This document shows, one piece after another, positions 29,060-39,160 of a DNA stretch of 64,000 bases; within the stretch, counting starts at the first letter, position 1, and the number at the start of each line of letters is the position of its first letter. The DNA lies in the NCBI GenBank assembly GCA_963801985.1, contig CAWDGV010000007.1, forward strand, positions 328,838 to 392,837, given 5' to 3'. Source of the stretch: JABDQZ01 sp963801985 (GTDB lineage: Bacteria; Pseudomonadota; Gammaproteobacteria; Chromatiales; Chromatiaceae). The position numbers and the translations under genes are program-made. Below the pieces are notes generated by a model. The model worked only from the letters and a program-made list of their open reading frames with translations. It was not told the DNA's origin and searched no databases.

Positions 29060-31153
29060 ATGCGTAAGAAGTACCTGGCCTGTGCCATATCCTGTTTATT
29101 ACCCGCAACCGGGTTGATAGCAGAAGAAAGAAGTATTCTGGTTGAAGATAGTTTTCTGCAACTGTCTGAAGAAATCTATGAACCCGATGAAATTCATATG
29201 TCGCCTACCAGCGATGCCGGTGAAGCACTGAGAAATATCCCGGGTGTTTCCGGTATTCGCATGGGCGGTCGTGGTATTGACCCGATCATTCGCGGACAAA
29301 GCCAGACCCGTTTGAATATCCTGATTGATGGTGCATATATACATGGCGGATGCCCCAATCGCATGGACCCCCCGACGGCCTACAATGGTATCGACACTTT
29401 CGAAAACATTACCGTTATGAAAGGTTCACAGACCGTACTTTATGGTGGTGGTGGTTCTGGTGGCACGGTATTGTTTGAACGTGAAAAACCCGAATTTACG
29501 GCCGATAAAAAATACATGGGTTCATTCTCTGCAGGTTTTAAAGACAACTCGGAATACTGGGAAACCAGCATTGATGTAGCCGCAGGAAACTCCGACGGCT
29601 ACTTGCGCGGCCTGGCAACATATTCTGATGCCGATAATTATGAAGATGGTGATGGCAATAAGGTTTCTTCTGCTTTTACCGGCAAGGAAGGCACCGTAAT
29701 CGCCGGCTACAACTTTGATGCAAAATCAAATATCGAATTATCCTACACGGCCAATCGGGAAGACGACATCTATTTTGCCGGTGCCGGCATGGACTCACCC
29801 TGGACTGACAACGACCTGTATCAACTGAAATTCAACACCGAAAATGCTGTTGGGCCATTCAGTGCGATCAAGGCAGAAATCTACAGCTCTGATGTTGACC
29901 ACCTGATGGACAATTACAGCCTTCGAAAGAAAGGCATGCCGAACATGTATGCACGTGCACCGAGTACTTCGGATACTGATGGTGGACGCGTGATTGCCAC
30001 CTTTCAGCAGACAGCGCATACCTGGAACGTAGGTGTCGACTACCAGGACAATACGCGCAAGGCAGAGCGTTATTCCGCTATGTCTGCAGCAGCGGCAAAT
30101 TCAGCAACAACGCCAGATTCTATATTGTGGCCAGACGCAGAACTCAAGCAAACCGGTATTTTCGCTGAAATGGAGCGACCACTGGATGAAAACAATAGAG
30201 TCAAAGTGGGCCTTCGTTATGACTATGTTGAAGCCAATATCAGCAAAGCAGATGATACGGCCCAATTCAACACACCTATGGGTGTCATTCAGTATACGCC
30301 TCGTGATCTCTATAATGGATACTATGATAAGTCTGCCTCTACCTCGACAACCGAAAATAACGTTGGTGGTTTCATCCGACTGGAACACAGGCTGGATGAA
30401 AATGCAGCACTCTATGGCTCACTGAGTAGATCCGTGCGTACCGCGGATGCAACTGAACGCTATATCTCGGCAAATTCCCCTATGGCAACAATGCGCTGGA
30501 TTGGTAACACCAACCTGGAACCTGAAGCTCATCACCAGATCGAGATAGGCTACCAGCGTCGACAGGCTAACTGGGACTTCGATGTCTCGATTTATTACAA
30601 CGATGTCTCTGATTTTATTCTGCGTGACCGCGCACATGATCAGTCCGGCATAAAACTGGATGACAACGCTTCTATATACCGGAATGTTGATGCCGAGCTG
30701 TATGGTTTTGAAACCGGACTGAACATGCGCTGGAATGACAACTGGAGCAGTGTATTTACGTTAGCTTATGTACATGCGGAAAACACCTCGGATGATCGCG
30801 CCATTGCGCAGACTCCTCCTCTTGAAGGCACCATCAATCTTGAATACAACAAGAATGACTGGCGCATTGGTGGTCTTATTCGTGCGCAGGACAACCAAAG
30901 CAGGGTGGAAGACAATATTAACGAAGATAGTGGACTGGACGCTGAAAAGACCCCTGGCTGGGCAACACTTGATATTTTTGGCAGCTATGAAGGCCATGAC
31001 AACCTGACCGTTTCAGCTGGTGTCAACAACCTGTTCGACCTGACCTATGCCTACCACGTCAACCGAGCCAGCACCGATCCGTTTAATCCTGATGCTATTC
31101 AGGTCAATGAGCCCGGCCGGGAAGTCTGGCTGAAGGCTAAATTATTGTTCTAG
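29060..31153 (+). CDS. TonB-dependent copper receptor (OprC/NosA type)
   Basis: Outer-membrane, TonB-gated transporter. 697 aa: signal peptide (CAISCLLPATGLIA), plug domain (EALRNIPGVSGIRMGGRG), copper-family motif GGCPNRMDPPTAY (96-108), and a 22-strand barrel ending in ..VWLKAKLLF. NosA-type receptors serve copper loading of nitrous oxide reductase in denitrifiers, but no nos gene is in view. Strong GGGAG ribosome-binding site. The RegA-like box suggests redox control. Confidence 0.92.
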   Translation: MRKKYLACAISCLLPATGLIAEERSILVEDSFLQLSEEIYEPDEIHMSPTSDAGEALRNIPGVSGIRMGGRGIDPIIRGQSQTRLNILIDGAYIHGGCPNRMDPPTAYNGIDTFENITVMKGSQTVLYGGGGSGGTVLFEREKPEFTADKKYMGSFSAGFKDNSEYWETSIDVAAGNSDGYLRGLATYSDADNYEDGDGNKVSSAFTGKEGTVIAGYNFDAKSNIELSYTANREDDIYFAGAGMDSPWTDNDLYQLKFNTENAVGPFSAIKAEIYSSDVDHLMDNYSLRKKGMPNMYARAPSTSDTDGGRVIATFQQTAHTWNVGVDYQDNTRKAERYSAMSAAAANSATTPDSILWPDAELKQTGIFAEMERPLDENNRVKVGLRYDYVEANISKADDTAQFNTPMGVIQYTPRDLYNGYYDKSASTSTTENNVGGFIRLEHRLDENAALYGSLSRSVRTADATERYISANSPMATMRWIGNTNLEPEAHHQIEIGYQRRQANWDFDVSIYYNDVSDFILRDRAHDQSGIKLDDNASIYRNVDAELYGFETGLNMRWNDNWSSVFTLAYVHAENTSDDRAIAQTPPLEGTINLEYNKNDWRIGGLIRAQDNQSRVEDNINEDSGLDAEKTPGWATLDIFGSYEGHDNLTVSAGVNNLFDLTYAYHVNRASTDPFNPDAIQVNEPGREVWLKAKLLF

Positions 31154-31207
31154 ATACTGCTCTTCCCTTCTCTTTTCTTTATATTCTCCGAAAAGAGTTG
31201 TTGTGTT

Positions 31208-31245
31208 ACGGAGGCCCGCTCTATACGGGGCCTCCGTTTTTTTTA
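31208..31245 (+). terminator. Rho-independent terminator after the copper receptor
   Basis: ACGGAGGCCC / GGGCCTCCGT stem with a ~10-nt loop followed by eight T. Ends ~10 nt before the tonB start, so tonB needs read-through or its own promoter. Confidence 0.92.
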
Positions 31246-31255
31246 TAATGGAACA

Positions 31256-32044
31256 ATGCTCGAATCATTGAATAACCGCTGGTCGACACCGCAATCCTAT
31301 GTTCTGCTGGCAATGGTTCTGTCTGCGGTAATTCATGCCGCTTCGGCATTTTCCTATTTGATCTACCAACAGTATGCAGATGAAACGTTAAGCCCCAAAG
31401 CCGAAAAATCGCTTCAGATCAGTTTTAAAACCATTATTCCCCAATCAAAGGTTACTCAAAAGCCAGCTGAAGAAACGGTAACTTCACCGCCAGAACCGGT
31501 TGAACCTGTTCAAGCAAAGCCTGAGCCAAAGCCAACCCCGCAACCTGTTATTGCTGATAAATCATCAAGCAAACCCAAATCAAAAAAAACAAAACAAATA
31601 GCCAGACCTGCGAAGCCAGTAACCCGACAGAAAAAAATTGTCGAACCGGCTAAAACAGAAACCAAGGTAACAAAACAGCAAGCGGTACAGGAAACTCTAC
31701 AGCAGCCTTCTAGCGTCCAGCCATTAATCGCTGTCGGGGAAAGTCCTTCTGCAAAAGAAATTGAGGAAATTTACATTACCAGCCTGTTAAACCAGGTCGA
31801 GAAAAACAAATTCTATCCACGCAAGGCCAGACGTCGCAACATAGAGGGAAAAGTAAAAGTCACTTTATCTCTTAATGCCGATGGTTCTATTGTTAACCTG
31901 AATTTATCCGACGGCCACAAGATCCTGCGTAAAGCTGCGGACAAAGCGATTCAAAAATCATTACCATTCGATCGTCCGCCAGCAACGCTCATTTCACCGA
32001 AAAAAATCAGTTTCGAAATTAACTACCGTTTTAAAAACCCCTGA
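31256..32044 (+). CDS. tonB: TonB energy-transducing protein
   Basis: 262 aa: N-terminal transmembrane anchor (QSYVLLAMVLSAVIHAASAF), long proline/lysine-rich linker (~60-150: repeated EP/KP and AKP), and a C-terminal TonB box (YPRKARRRNIEGKVKVTLSL … LPFDRPP). Couples the proton motive force of ExbBD to outer-membrane receptors. Next to the copper receptor, so likely dedicated to it. ExbB/ExbD are 22 kb away. Confidence 0.9.
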   Translation: MLESLNNRWSTPQSYVLLAMVLSAVIHAASAFSYLIYQQYADETLSPKAEKSLQISFKTIIPQSKVTQKPAEETVTSPPEPVEPVQAKPEPKPTPQPVIADKSSSKPKSKKTKQIARPAKPVTRQKKIVEPAKTETKVTKQQAVQETLQQPSSVQPLIAVGESPSAKEIEEIYITSLLNQVEKNKFYPRKARRRNIEGKVKVTLSLNADGSIVNLNLSDGHKILRKAADKAIQKSLPFDRPPATLISPKKISFEINYRFKNP

Positions 32045-32059
32045 ACAAAAACTAATGGT

Positions 32060-32482
32060 TCAGATTTTGGTTACCGGACCACCTTCTCGCATCCAGGAAG
32101 TTATGCCGCTTTTGGCATTGTATATGTTGGTATAACCCAGTTCCTTTGATAAATGCCTGGCCAATGCGCTGGTGCGGTTTCCTGTACGACAGATCAGTAT
32201 GACGGGTTGGTCTTTACCAATTTCACTGCTAAAGGTCGGTAGAAAATCCGGATGCAGACGTCCGCTTTTATCGACAAAAGTCAGTTTCTTACTACCGTCA
32301 ATTACTCCGGTCTGTTTCCACTCTTCAGGCCTGCGGATATCGAATATGGGCACACCCTGCTCAAGCATCGTTTTTAGCTGTTTGTTATCCAGATTGTAAT
32401 ACAGCACCTCTTCACTGCATCCAGTCAGACCTATCATCATAGACAACGATAAAACCAGGGAAATAAACCAACGTGCGAACAT
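32060..32482 (-). CDS. Rhodanese-like lipoprotein
   Basis: 140 aa from the ATG at 32482; the longer start at 32548 adds residues that hide the signal peptide. Signal peptide and lipobox LTGC (MFARWFISLVLSLSMMIGLTGC), so a lipidated periplasmic-facing protein. Rhodanese domain with active-site loop CRTGNRTS. Sulfur carrier or transferase by family; substrate unknown. Convergent with tonB (15-nt gap). Confidence 0.87.
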   Translation of the reverse strand: MFARWFISLVLSLSMMIGLTGCSEEVLYYNLDNKQLKTMLEQGVPIFDIRRPEEWKQTGVIDGSKKLTFVDKSGRLHPDFLPTFSSEIGKDQPVILICRTGNRTSALARHLSKELGYTNIYNAKSGITSWMREGGPVTKI

Positions 32483-32587
32483 GTTCTGCTCCAGCAAATT
32501 ATCAGTAATACATAATTGCGCGGCATTATCGCAAACGCCAGGAGACAATCAAGCCACCATAAACAGGGAATATTCCGGGTTTACCGG

Positions 32588-33280
32588 CTATTTTCTCCAG
32601 ATGCACTGCTCACCGAGGAGGTCAAGATATTTTTCGTGTGCCAGCACTTCATCCCCGCTGGCACGAATTACCGGTAGATCACCATATTGCTCCAGCGATA
32701 TTCGCAAACCTGTGGTTCCGGTATTACCCGATTCATCATTGGTCTCCAGCACTAAAGAGCGCTGTCCTCCCGTCATGGCCAGGTAGACATCTGCCAAAAT
32801 CTCGGCATCAAGCAGGGCGCCATGTTTTTCACGTTTGGAATTATCAATCTGGTAGCGACTGCACAAGGCATCCAGACTATTCCTCTGCCCAGGGTGCTTC
32901 TGGCGTGCCATGACCAGCGAATCCTTGATGGAGCAATGTTTTTGCAACTCTCCGTAAGGTGATTCACAGCGCTTTAATTCGTGATTGATAAATCCCACGT
33001 CGAATGGCGCGTTATGAATCACAAGTTCTGCGCCCTCAAGATACTGCATAAAATCATCAACAATATCGGTAAATCTGGGCTTGTCCTGCAGAAATTCATT
33101 GGTGATGCCATGTACTTCGATGGCGCCGGCATCAATCTGGCGGTCCGGTTGCAGGTACTGATGAAAGCTATTACCGGTGTATCGTCTGTCAATTAGCTCG
33201 ACACAACCAATTTCAATAATCCGGTGATCCTGTTCCCATTCAAGCCCCGTCGTTTCTGTATCCAGCACTATCTGCCGCAC
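32588..33280 (-). CDS. dnaQ: DNA polymerase III epsilon subunit (3'-5' exonuclease)
   Basis: Proofreading exonuclease. 230 aa with Exo I DTETTGLEW, Exo II HNAPFDVGFINHEL and Exo III-epsilon HGALLDAEIL; all acidic residues and the histidine are in place. Paired with rnhA as in E. coli (rnhA-dnaQ), though here on the same strand, 18 nt apart. Confidence 0.96.
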   Translation of the reverse strand: MRQIVLDTETTGLEWEQDHRIIEIGCVELIDRRYTGNSFHQYLQPDRQIDAGAIEVHGITNEFLQDKPRFTDIVDDFMQYLEGAELVIHNAPFDVGFINHELKRCESPYGELQKHCSIKDSLVMARQKHPGQRNSLDALCSRYQIDNSKREKHGALLDAEILADVYLAMTGGQRSLVLETNDESGNTGTTGLRISLEQYGDLPVIRASGDEVLAHEKYLDLLGEQCIWRK

Positions 33281-33298
33281 AATTGATTTCCTTGTTGT

Positions 33299-33733
33299 TT
33301 AAAGTTCATCGATTCCCCGATTGGCCAGTTGATCTGCAATTTCATTCTCCCTGTGCCCCGAATGCCCTTTTACCCAGGCCCATTCAACATCGTGCGCCTG
33401 CACAGCCTCGTCCAGGGCTTGCCAAAGATCCTGATTTTTTACCGGTTTTTTGGCAGCTGTGTGCCAGTTACGTTTTTTCCAATTATGAATCCAGCTGGTG
33501 ATTCCGTCTTTGACATAGACAGAATCTGTCGTGACTTTCACTCTACACTCGCGCGTGAGGCTGCTTAAGCCCTCGATAACAGCCTTCAGCTCCATACGGT
33601 TATTGGTGGTTTCCTTTTCACCTCCATAGAGCTCTTTTTCATGTCCGTTAAAGCGTAGCAGGACACCCCAGCCTCCCGGGCCTGGATTTCCCCGGCAGGC
33701 GCCATCGGTGAACATCTCAACCTGTTTTTCCAC
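33299..33733 (-). CDS. rnhA: Ribonuclease HI
   Basis: 144 aa; degrades the RNA of RNA-DNA hybrids. DEDD residues visible: MFTDGACRGNPGPGGWG, NNRMELKAVIEG (E), TTDSVYVKDGI (D), and GHSGHRENEIAD at the C-terminus. Overlaps the upstream methyltransferase by 17 nt. Confidence 0.97.
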   Translation of the reverse strand: MEKQVEMFTDGACRGNPGPGGWGVLLRFNGHEKELYGGEKETTNNRMELKAVIEGLSSLTRECRVKVTTDSVYVKDGITSWIHNWKKRNWHTAAKKPVKNQDLWQALDEAVQAHDVEWAWVKGHSGHRENEIADQLANRGIDEL

Positions 33734-34487
33734 GATTTACCCCCCGGGTGGTTGGTTCTACAACATGTGACAGCAGCCTGGGCCTGCGTTTCCAGATCGG
33801 CTTAACCGGGGTCAGCGTGGAAACCCGCTTAACCGCCCTGATCATGTAAACACTACCCAGCCTGGGCCAGAGGCGCGGTCCTATCTTTTCCATAAATTCC
33901 AGTTTATGCATGACTTTTTCGCTTTCCATCGGTGGCCTGAACATGAAAACCTCGGTTTCCTCTACATCAAAGCCCAGTAATGAAAGCCAGTCATGCAGGC
34001 GAGTATAGGAGACAAAGTGGCTATTCCAGGGGATCTGGGCCTTGTTTCTCTTCAATAAACCGACCATTCCCCAAAGACTCGCGGGGTTAAAGCCAGAGAT
34101 GATTACCCTGCCCTCTGCGACCAGCACCCGCTCCACTTCTCTCAAAACTTGCTGTGGGTCACGGCAGAAGTCCAATGTATGTGGTAATAATACTGCATCA
34201 ATGGAATCCGAAAGCACCGGCAGATTTTCATTTTCAGCAGCCAGGTAATTATGCATACCCGCGTTAACCTGCTGCCCGATCAGGGTTTGTCGCTGCATGC
34301 GTGATTCGATCAGCATGGGGGAATTCTGGTCAAGAATCCCAAGCTGTAACAGCTGGAACCCAAAAACCTGGCACGTCAGTCGCTCAAAAGCAGCCTGTTC
34401 CTGCCTCAGCAAAAGCAGCCCGGTTTCAGTCGCAAACCAGTCCGCCAGTTGGTCGGACTGATGTTTTGTCTGGGAAGTCGATATCAC
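33717..34487 (-). CDS. SAM-dependent methyltransferase (type 11)
   Basis: 256 aa class I methyltransferase. Motif order partly degenerate: DSIDAVLLPHTLDF (post-I), VLREVERVLVAEGRVIISGFNPASLWG (motif III). It belongs to the methyltransferase found beside rnhA and gloB/mltD in many gammaproteobacteria; the substrate is not known. gloB, usual between it and mltD, is absent here. Divergent from mltD. Confidence 0.85.
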   Translation of the reverse strand: MISTSQTKHQSDQLADWFATETGLLLLRQEQAAFERLTCQVFGFQLLQLGILDQNSPMLIESRMQRQTLIGQQVNAGMHNYLAAENENLPVLSDSIDAVLLPHTLDFCRDPQQVLREVERVLVAEGRVIISGFNPASLWGMVGLLKRNKAQIPWNSHFVSYTRLHDWLSLLGFDVEETEVFMFRPPMESEKVMHKLEFMEKIGPRLWPRLGSVYMIRAVKRVSTLTPVKPIWKRRPRLLSHVVEPTTRGVNRGKTG

Positions 34488-34542
34488 GTATAGTTTTATC
34501 TGAATTTTTTTAGTGACTACAATTAATTAACAAAAAAAGCTT

Positions 34543-36195
34543 ATGTTGAATCTATCTTTTAACTACCCTGGTTTTTGTAAAAAAATCAGCTTTCCCGGTT
34601 TCCTGGCAGTCGGCCTGTTTCTTTCTGGATGTCAGTCCATGCCATGGTCAGAAACCAGCTCCCACGATGTTACTCCCTCAACTGGAGAAAATCCAAGCGG
34701 CAATCTGGTTAAAATTGCTCATCAGCAAAGTGAAGCCAAGCATCAACAAGCCAAGACCATAGTCGTCAAACCTGCCATTTCAGAGCCCAAGGATATCTGG
34801 CATCGGCTTAAAAATGGTTTTGCCCTGGAAAAGCCCCGGAACAAACGTCTGCAACGTGAATATGACTGGTACAGAAAACACCCTGAATATCTGGCCAGGG
34901 TTCAGGAAAGAGCTGCACCTTACCTGTATTACATTTTGAATGAAGTTGAGCGTAGAGACTTGCCAACCGAGCTGGTTTTATTACCCGTGGTTGAAAGTGC
35001 GTTTCAGCCGTTTGCCTATTCACCCGGCAGGGCTGCCGGTTTATGGCAGTTTATTCCTTCAACAGGAAAAATGTACGGTCTTCAGCAGAACTGGTGGTAT
35101 GACGGGCGCCGCGATATTGTCGCATCAACAAATGCGGCCCTGGATTACCTGGCAGCACTTTCCAGGCAGTTTGATGGTGACTGGGAATTGGCCCTGGCGG
35201 CCTACAATGCCGGTGCCGGTAATGTGCGCAAGGCAATTCGCAAAAACAGGAAGAAAAACAAACCAACGGATTACTGGTCTCTTCAGTTGCCACGTGAGAC
35301 ACAGACGTATGTCCCCAGGTTGCTGGCAATCAGCAAAATTATCCAGGACTCTGAAAAGCTTAACATCAACTTAAACCCGATACCGGATAAAGCACAGTTG
35401 GGCATGGTTACCATGGATACCCAGATAGACCTGGCTAAAGCAGCTGAAATGGCTGATATCAGCATTGATGAGATGTACCAGTTAAACCCGGCGTTCAACC
35501 GCTGGGCTACTTCCCCGGAAGGAGCCTACAACCTGTTATTACCGGTAGACGCCAAGCCTGTTTTTGAGCAAAAACTGGCACTTCTGGACAAAACTGACCT
35601 GATCCAGTGGCAGCGATATAAAATCAGGCAAGGTGATTCACTCAGTCAGATTGCCAAAAAACACCAGACCACCACCTCGATACTTAAAGAAGTAAACAAC
35701 ATGCATTCTTCACGCATTCGGGCCGGGAAACACCTGTTAATCCCGATTGCATTACGAGATCCAGATAATTATCGCCTTTCAGCATCAGAACGACTCAGGA
35801 GCAAGCAAACAAAAAAACGCCCTGGTAAACGTCTCGAACACATGGTCCAGCCTGGGGATACGTTATGGGATATCGCACGCGACCATAAAGTTTCTCATAA
35901 GCAGATTGCCCAATGGAACGGCATCGCCCCTGGTGATCCTCTCAGACCCGGACAAACACTGGTTATCTGGGTGAACAAGACAGAAGGCGCTTCGACCCTG
36001 GCCTTGTCAGACAGCCCCATCAGTCGTGTCAGCAACATCCGATATACCATTCGCAAGGGTGATTCGCTATCCCGCATTGCCAGCAAATTCAATGTTTCCG
36101 TGAATGACCTGAAAAAATGGAATAGCCTGAAGCAGAAATACCTTCAGCCTGGTCAGACCCTGAAACTCAGCGTCAATGTCACTGAACAACTTTAG
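34543..36195 (+). CDS. mltD: Lytic transglycosylase MltD with three LysM domains
   Basis: Peptidoglycan lyase of the cell envelope. 550 aa: lipobox LFLSGC (C30), SLT domain ~125-260 with catalytic glutamate in VVESAFQPFAYSPGRAAG, WQFIPSTGKMYGL and NAALDYLAALSRQFDGDW; LysM repeats near 365-410, 430-475 and 500-545 (YTIRKGDSLSRIASKFNVS). Outer-membrane lipoprotein by analogy. Confidence 0.95.
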   Translation: MLNLSFNYPGFCKKISFPGFLAVGLFLSGCQSMPWSETSSHDVTPSTGENPSGNLVKIAHQQSEAKHQQAKTIVVKPAISEPKDIWHRLKNGFALEKPRNKRLQREYDWYRKHPEYLARVQERAAPYLYYILNEVERRDLPTELVLLPVVESAFQPFAYSPGRAAGLWQFIPSTGKMYGLQQNWWYDGRRDIVASTNAALDYLAALSRQFDGDWELALAAYNAGAGNVRKAIRKNRKKNKPTDYWSLQLPRETQTYVPRLLAISKIIQDSEKLNINLNPIPDKAQLGMVTMDTQIDLAKAAEMADISIDEMYQLNPAFNRWATSPEGAYNLLLPVDAKPVFEQKLALLDKTDLIQWQRYKIRQGDSLSQIAKKHQTTTSILKEVNNMHSSRIRAGKHLLIPIALRDPDNYRLSASERLRSKQTKKRPGKRLEHMVQPGDTLWDIARDHKVSHKQIAQWNGIAPGDPLRPGQTLVIWVNKTEGASTLALSDSPISRVSNIRYTIRKGDSLSRIASKFNVSVNDLKKWNSLKQKYLQPGQTLKLSVNVTEQL

Positions 36196-36228
36196 GCATT
36201 CAAAGAAACGAAACAAGAGAAACCAATC

Positions 36229-37119
36229 ATGAAATATTTACTGACCACCTGTTTGATCTTTTTTATCTCTTTCGGGGCCACTGCTGAAGAAATCAAGTTA
36301 CAACAAAACGGCCTGACGCTTAATGCCAATCTTGTGAAAGCCGATGGCAATTGGCCGGATGGTCCGGTTCTGCTGATGACCCATGGTACCCTGGCCCATG
36401 GCAACATGGAGATAATGGCCGGATTACAAGCCATGCTCAAAGAGCGTGGTTTCAGTTCCCTGTCACTTACTCTTAGCCTCGGAATTGACGATCGTCACGG
36501 AATGTATGAATGCCCTGTGCCCCACAAGCATCTGCATACTGATGCGGTGAGTGAAATTGGCTTATGGCATCAGTGGTTGAAAAAACAGGGCGTCAAGAAA
36601 ATATCCCTGTTGGGCCATTCCCGTGGCGGCAACCAGACAGCCCGATATGCTGCAGACATACAGGACGACACAATTATCAGTGTTTACCTGATAGCTCCAC
36701 AGATGTTGACCTATGAATATCAGCTAAAAGATTATCAAAAGCGTTACAAGACATCCCTGGAACCACTGTTAAAACAGGCGCAGGCAATGGTGACTCAGAG
36801 CCAGGGTGAAGTCATGATGCAGAATATCGGTTTTATCTATTGCAGCGATACACAGGCTACTGCAGAAGCCTTTGTTTCTTACAACCAGCAGGATCCAAAA
36901 ATGGACACCGCCAACCTGGTTAATGAAATTGCTTATCCTCTGACCGTCTTTGCCGGCTCGGAAGACAACACGGTGCAAAATCTGATCCCTAAAATGGAAA
37001 GCAAGCTGGATGGTGATAAAGCAAAACTGGTCGTCATTGAAGGTGCCGATCACTTTTTCCGTGATCTTTATTCCGAAGACATCGCCGACATGATTGCAGA
37101 AGAACTCGAAGAAGGCTAA
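36229..37119 (+). CDS. Secreted alpha/beta hydrolase
   Basis: 296 aa with a signal peptide (LLTTCLIFFISFGATA). Alpha/beta hydrolase core: THGTLAHG oxyanion region, nucleophile elbow GHSRGG, DHFF near the end for the catalytic histidine and FAGSEDN for the acid. Several cysteines (MYECPVP, IYCSD). Esterase/lipase-like by fold; substrate unknown. 33 nt after mltD, possibly same transcript. Confidence 0.78.
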   Translation: MKYLLTTCLIFFISFGATAEEIKLQQNGLTLNANLVKADGNWPDGPVLLMTHGTLAHGNMEIMAGLQAMLKERGFSSLSLTLSLGIDDRHGMYECPVPHKHLHTDAVSEIGLWHQWLKKQGVKKISLLGHSRGGNQTARYAADIQDDTIISVYLIAPQMLTYEYQLKDYQKRYKTSLEPLLKQAQAMVTQSQGEVMMQNIGFIYCSDTQATAEAFVSYNQQDPKMDTANLVNEIAYPLTVFAGSEDNTVQNLIPKMESKLDGDKAKLVVIEGADHFFRDLYSEDIADMIAEELEEG

Positions 37120-37227
37120 CTGCTGTCATTTGTTTTACATGTTTGCTTCATATCATTTATTGGACATCGCTTTATCAATTATAATTTTTCTGGGAAATGA
37201 AGCTTTAAATTAAAGAGGAACTCGCTA

Positions 37228-38127
37228 ATGTCCATTGATAAATTAAATAAAGATTTTGGCATTCCCGGTCAGCTGGAATTTGTCGAAGGACAGGGAAACC
37301 TTACACTCGCCCATATTAAAAACGAGTACGCCAATGCAATCATTTCTCTTTATGCCGGCCAGGTTTTAAGTTTCAAACCTGCAGACCAGCAGGCAGATCT
37401 GTTATTCCTTTCCGAGGCCGCCTATTTCCAGGAAGGCAAGGCCATTAAAGGTGGTGTACCGGTGTGCTGGCCATGGTTTGGCCCCGATCCGGAAGACAGG
37501 GGTCGTGCTGCCCATGGTTTTGTACGCAATCGCCATTGGCAGGTGACCTCTTCAGAAACACTGGATAATGGCAGCACCCAGATCACGTTAGGACTGGATT
37601 CAAATGATGACACCTTAAATATCTGGCCACATGCTTTCGCATTGCGCATTCAAATTACTGTGGGGCAATCGCTGGACATCTGCCTGTCTACAACGAATAA
37701 AGACAACCAGGCTTTTGATATCACCCAGGCATTACATACCTATTTCCGGGTTGGCGATATTTCACAAGCCCAGGTGCTTGGTCTTGAGGGCGTCAACTAC
37801 CTCGATAAAGTCGATAACTTTGCCAGCAAAACTCAGCAAGGTGAGATAACGGTCAACGCTGAAGTGGATCGAATCTATACCGGAGTCACTGAAAATATCC
37901 TCATCAGCGACAAGGCATTGAATCGTCGCATCCGGATTGACGCTTCCGGCAGTAACAGTGCTGTGGTCTGGAATCCATGGAGCGATATAGCCGCATCCAT
38001 GGGGGACCTGCTCGATGAGGAATACCAGTCCATGTTGTGTGTAGAAACCACTAATGCCGGCCCTGATATCATTAGCATTGCTGCTGGCGATACCTTTTCG
38101 TTGGAAGCACGCTACTCGGTAGATTAA
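37228..38127 (+). CDS. D-hexose-6-phosphate mutarotase (YeaD family)
   Basis: 299 aa aldose-1-epimerase fold. Family marks: GGVPVCWPWFGP, HGFVRNRHWQV, LHTYFRVGDI and VVWNPWSD. Interconverts anomers of glucose-6-phosphate by family. Good GAGGAA ribosome-binding site. No sugar operon around it; ends at a shared terminator. Confidence 0.9.
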   Translation: MSIDKLNKDFGIPGQLEFVEGQGNLTLAHIKNEYANAIISLYAGQVLSFKPADQQADLLFLSEAAYFQEGKAIKGGVPVCWPWFGPDPEDRGRAAHGFVRNRHWQVTSSETLDNGSTQITLGLDSNDDTLNIWPHAFALRIQITVGQSLDICLSTTNKDNQAFDITQALHTYFRVGDISQAQVLGLEGVNYLDKVDNFASKTQQGEITVNAEVDRIYTGVTENILISDKALNRRIRIDASGSNSAVVWNPWSDIAASMGDLLDEEYQSMLCVETTNAGPDIISIAAGDTFSLEARYSVD

Positions 38128-38152
38128 AAACGGGGCCTGAAGACCCCGTTTG
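38124..38152 (-). terminator. Terminator between mutarotase and reductase genes
   Basis: AAACGGGG / CCCCGTTT stem with an 8-nt loop. The U-run (TTTTT) follows on the minus strand, so it best serves the reductase gene, but the hairpin also ends the mutarotase transcript. Confidence 0.8.
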
Positions 38153-38159
38153 GCAATAA

Positions 38160-39038
38160 TTAACTGTAAAGCAGCTCGGAAAGTCGCCCCTGTTCATGCA
38201 GCTTTTTCTTAAGGGCAACCCAAGCTTCTTCCGAGCCTGCCAATTCAGCAAGTTTTGTGTCAAATGCCTTGGATACATCCATTAACCCCGCCAGGAAAAC
38301 ATGGGTATTTGGCTGTTGAATAAGATCCCAGATCTCCTGGGCATTTTCTGTAATCGAACGCTCAAGCCCATCAGTTGCTTTTGACAGGGGGCGGTCCATC
38401 AACCCCTGATAGGCCTGAAAAGTCGCCTCGTCATAATAGTTGGTCAGGTCATCATTGAGATCATTCATGTAAAGCAGGTCCATGCCGCTTTTTGCGCCAT
38501 AGAACAGTCTGACCTTGCCTTGCCAACCGCCCTTTTCCTTGTAGATTTGCTGGATAAAGGCACGGAAAGGAGCAATACCCGTACCGGTACCAATCATAAG
38601 AATGTTATCTGAAGTATTTTGAGGAATTTTAAATGGACTCTTGTATGGCCCTATCAGGGTTAACCGGTCACCGGATGAGGCATCACACAGATAATTGGAT
38701 GCTATTCCAGGATAGCTTTCACCACTGACATCATCGATATAAAAACACCTTCTTACCAGGAGGGAGAGCTCGGCAACACCATCTGCATCAACGCCTCTAT
38801 CTTCAGCAATTGAATAACGACGTATGTGATACTCATTACCAAAAGGATGTGGCCCAGGAATTACTATGCCTATACTTTGACCTTCACGATACCGAAACGA
38901 TGGATCATCAACCTGAAGAGTAATTTGACGCACTTCTTCGGTGTTTTCCGACGTAATGCGGTTACTGTCCTTAATGACAGCTTCTATGGTGGGGCCGAGC
39001 GCTTCTGCATTCATATGATCTACTCCAACACTTCTCAT
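38160..39038 (-). CDS. Ferredoxin/flavodoxin-NADP reductase-type oxidoreductase
   Basis: 292 aa; a start eight codons later (MNAEALGPT) is possible. FNR fold: FAD-binding RRYSIAED, NADP-binding GTGTGIAPFRAFIQ, LFYGAKSGMDLLY and C-terminal LAGLMDVSKAFD. Transfers electrons between NAD(P)H and an iron-sulfur or flavin partner. The Rieske protein upstream on the same strand is an obvious candidate partner. Confidence 0.85.
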   Translation of the reverse strand: MRSVGVDHMNAEALGPTIEAVIKDSNRITSENTEEVRQITLQVDDPSFRYREGQSIGIVIPGPHPFGNEYHIRRYSIAEDRGVDADGVAELSLLVRRCFYIDDVSGESYPGIASNYLCDASSGDRLTLIGPYKSPFKIPQNTSDNILMIGTGTGIAPFRAFIQQIYKEKGGWQGKVRLFYGAKSGMDLLYMNDLNDDLTNYYDEATFQAYQGLMDRPLSKATDGLERSITENAQEIWDLIQQPNTHVFLAGLMDVSKAFDTKLAELAGSEEAWVALKKKLHEQGRLSELLYS

Positions 39039-39160
39039 CGCGTGTTTTCAGAATTTATAGTCTGTACCCTTAAGAGCAGCTGATCAAGCCTTCTGCATGA
39101 CTTAGCATTATTAAATGATTCAATAAAATGAATAAAAAACTCGTTGGTTCCCGGTTTGAG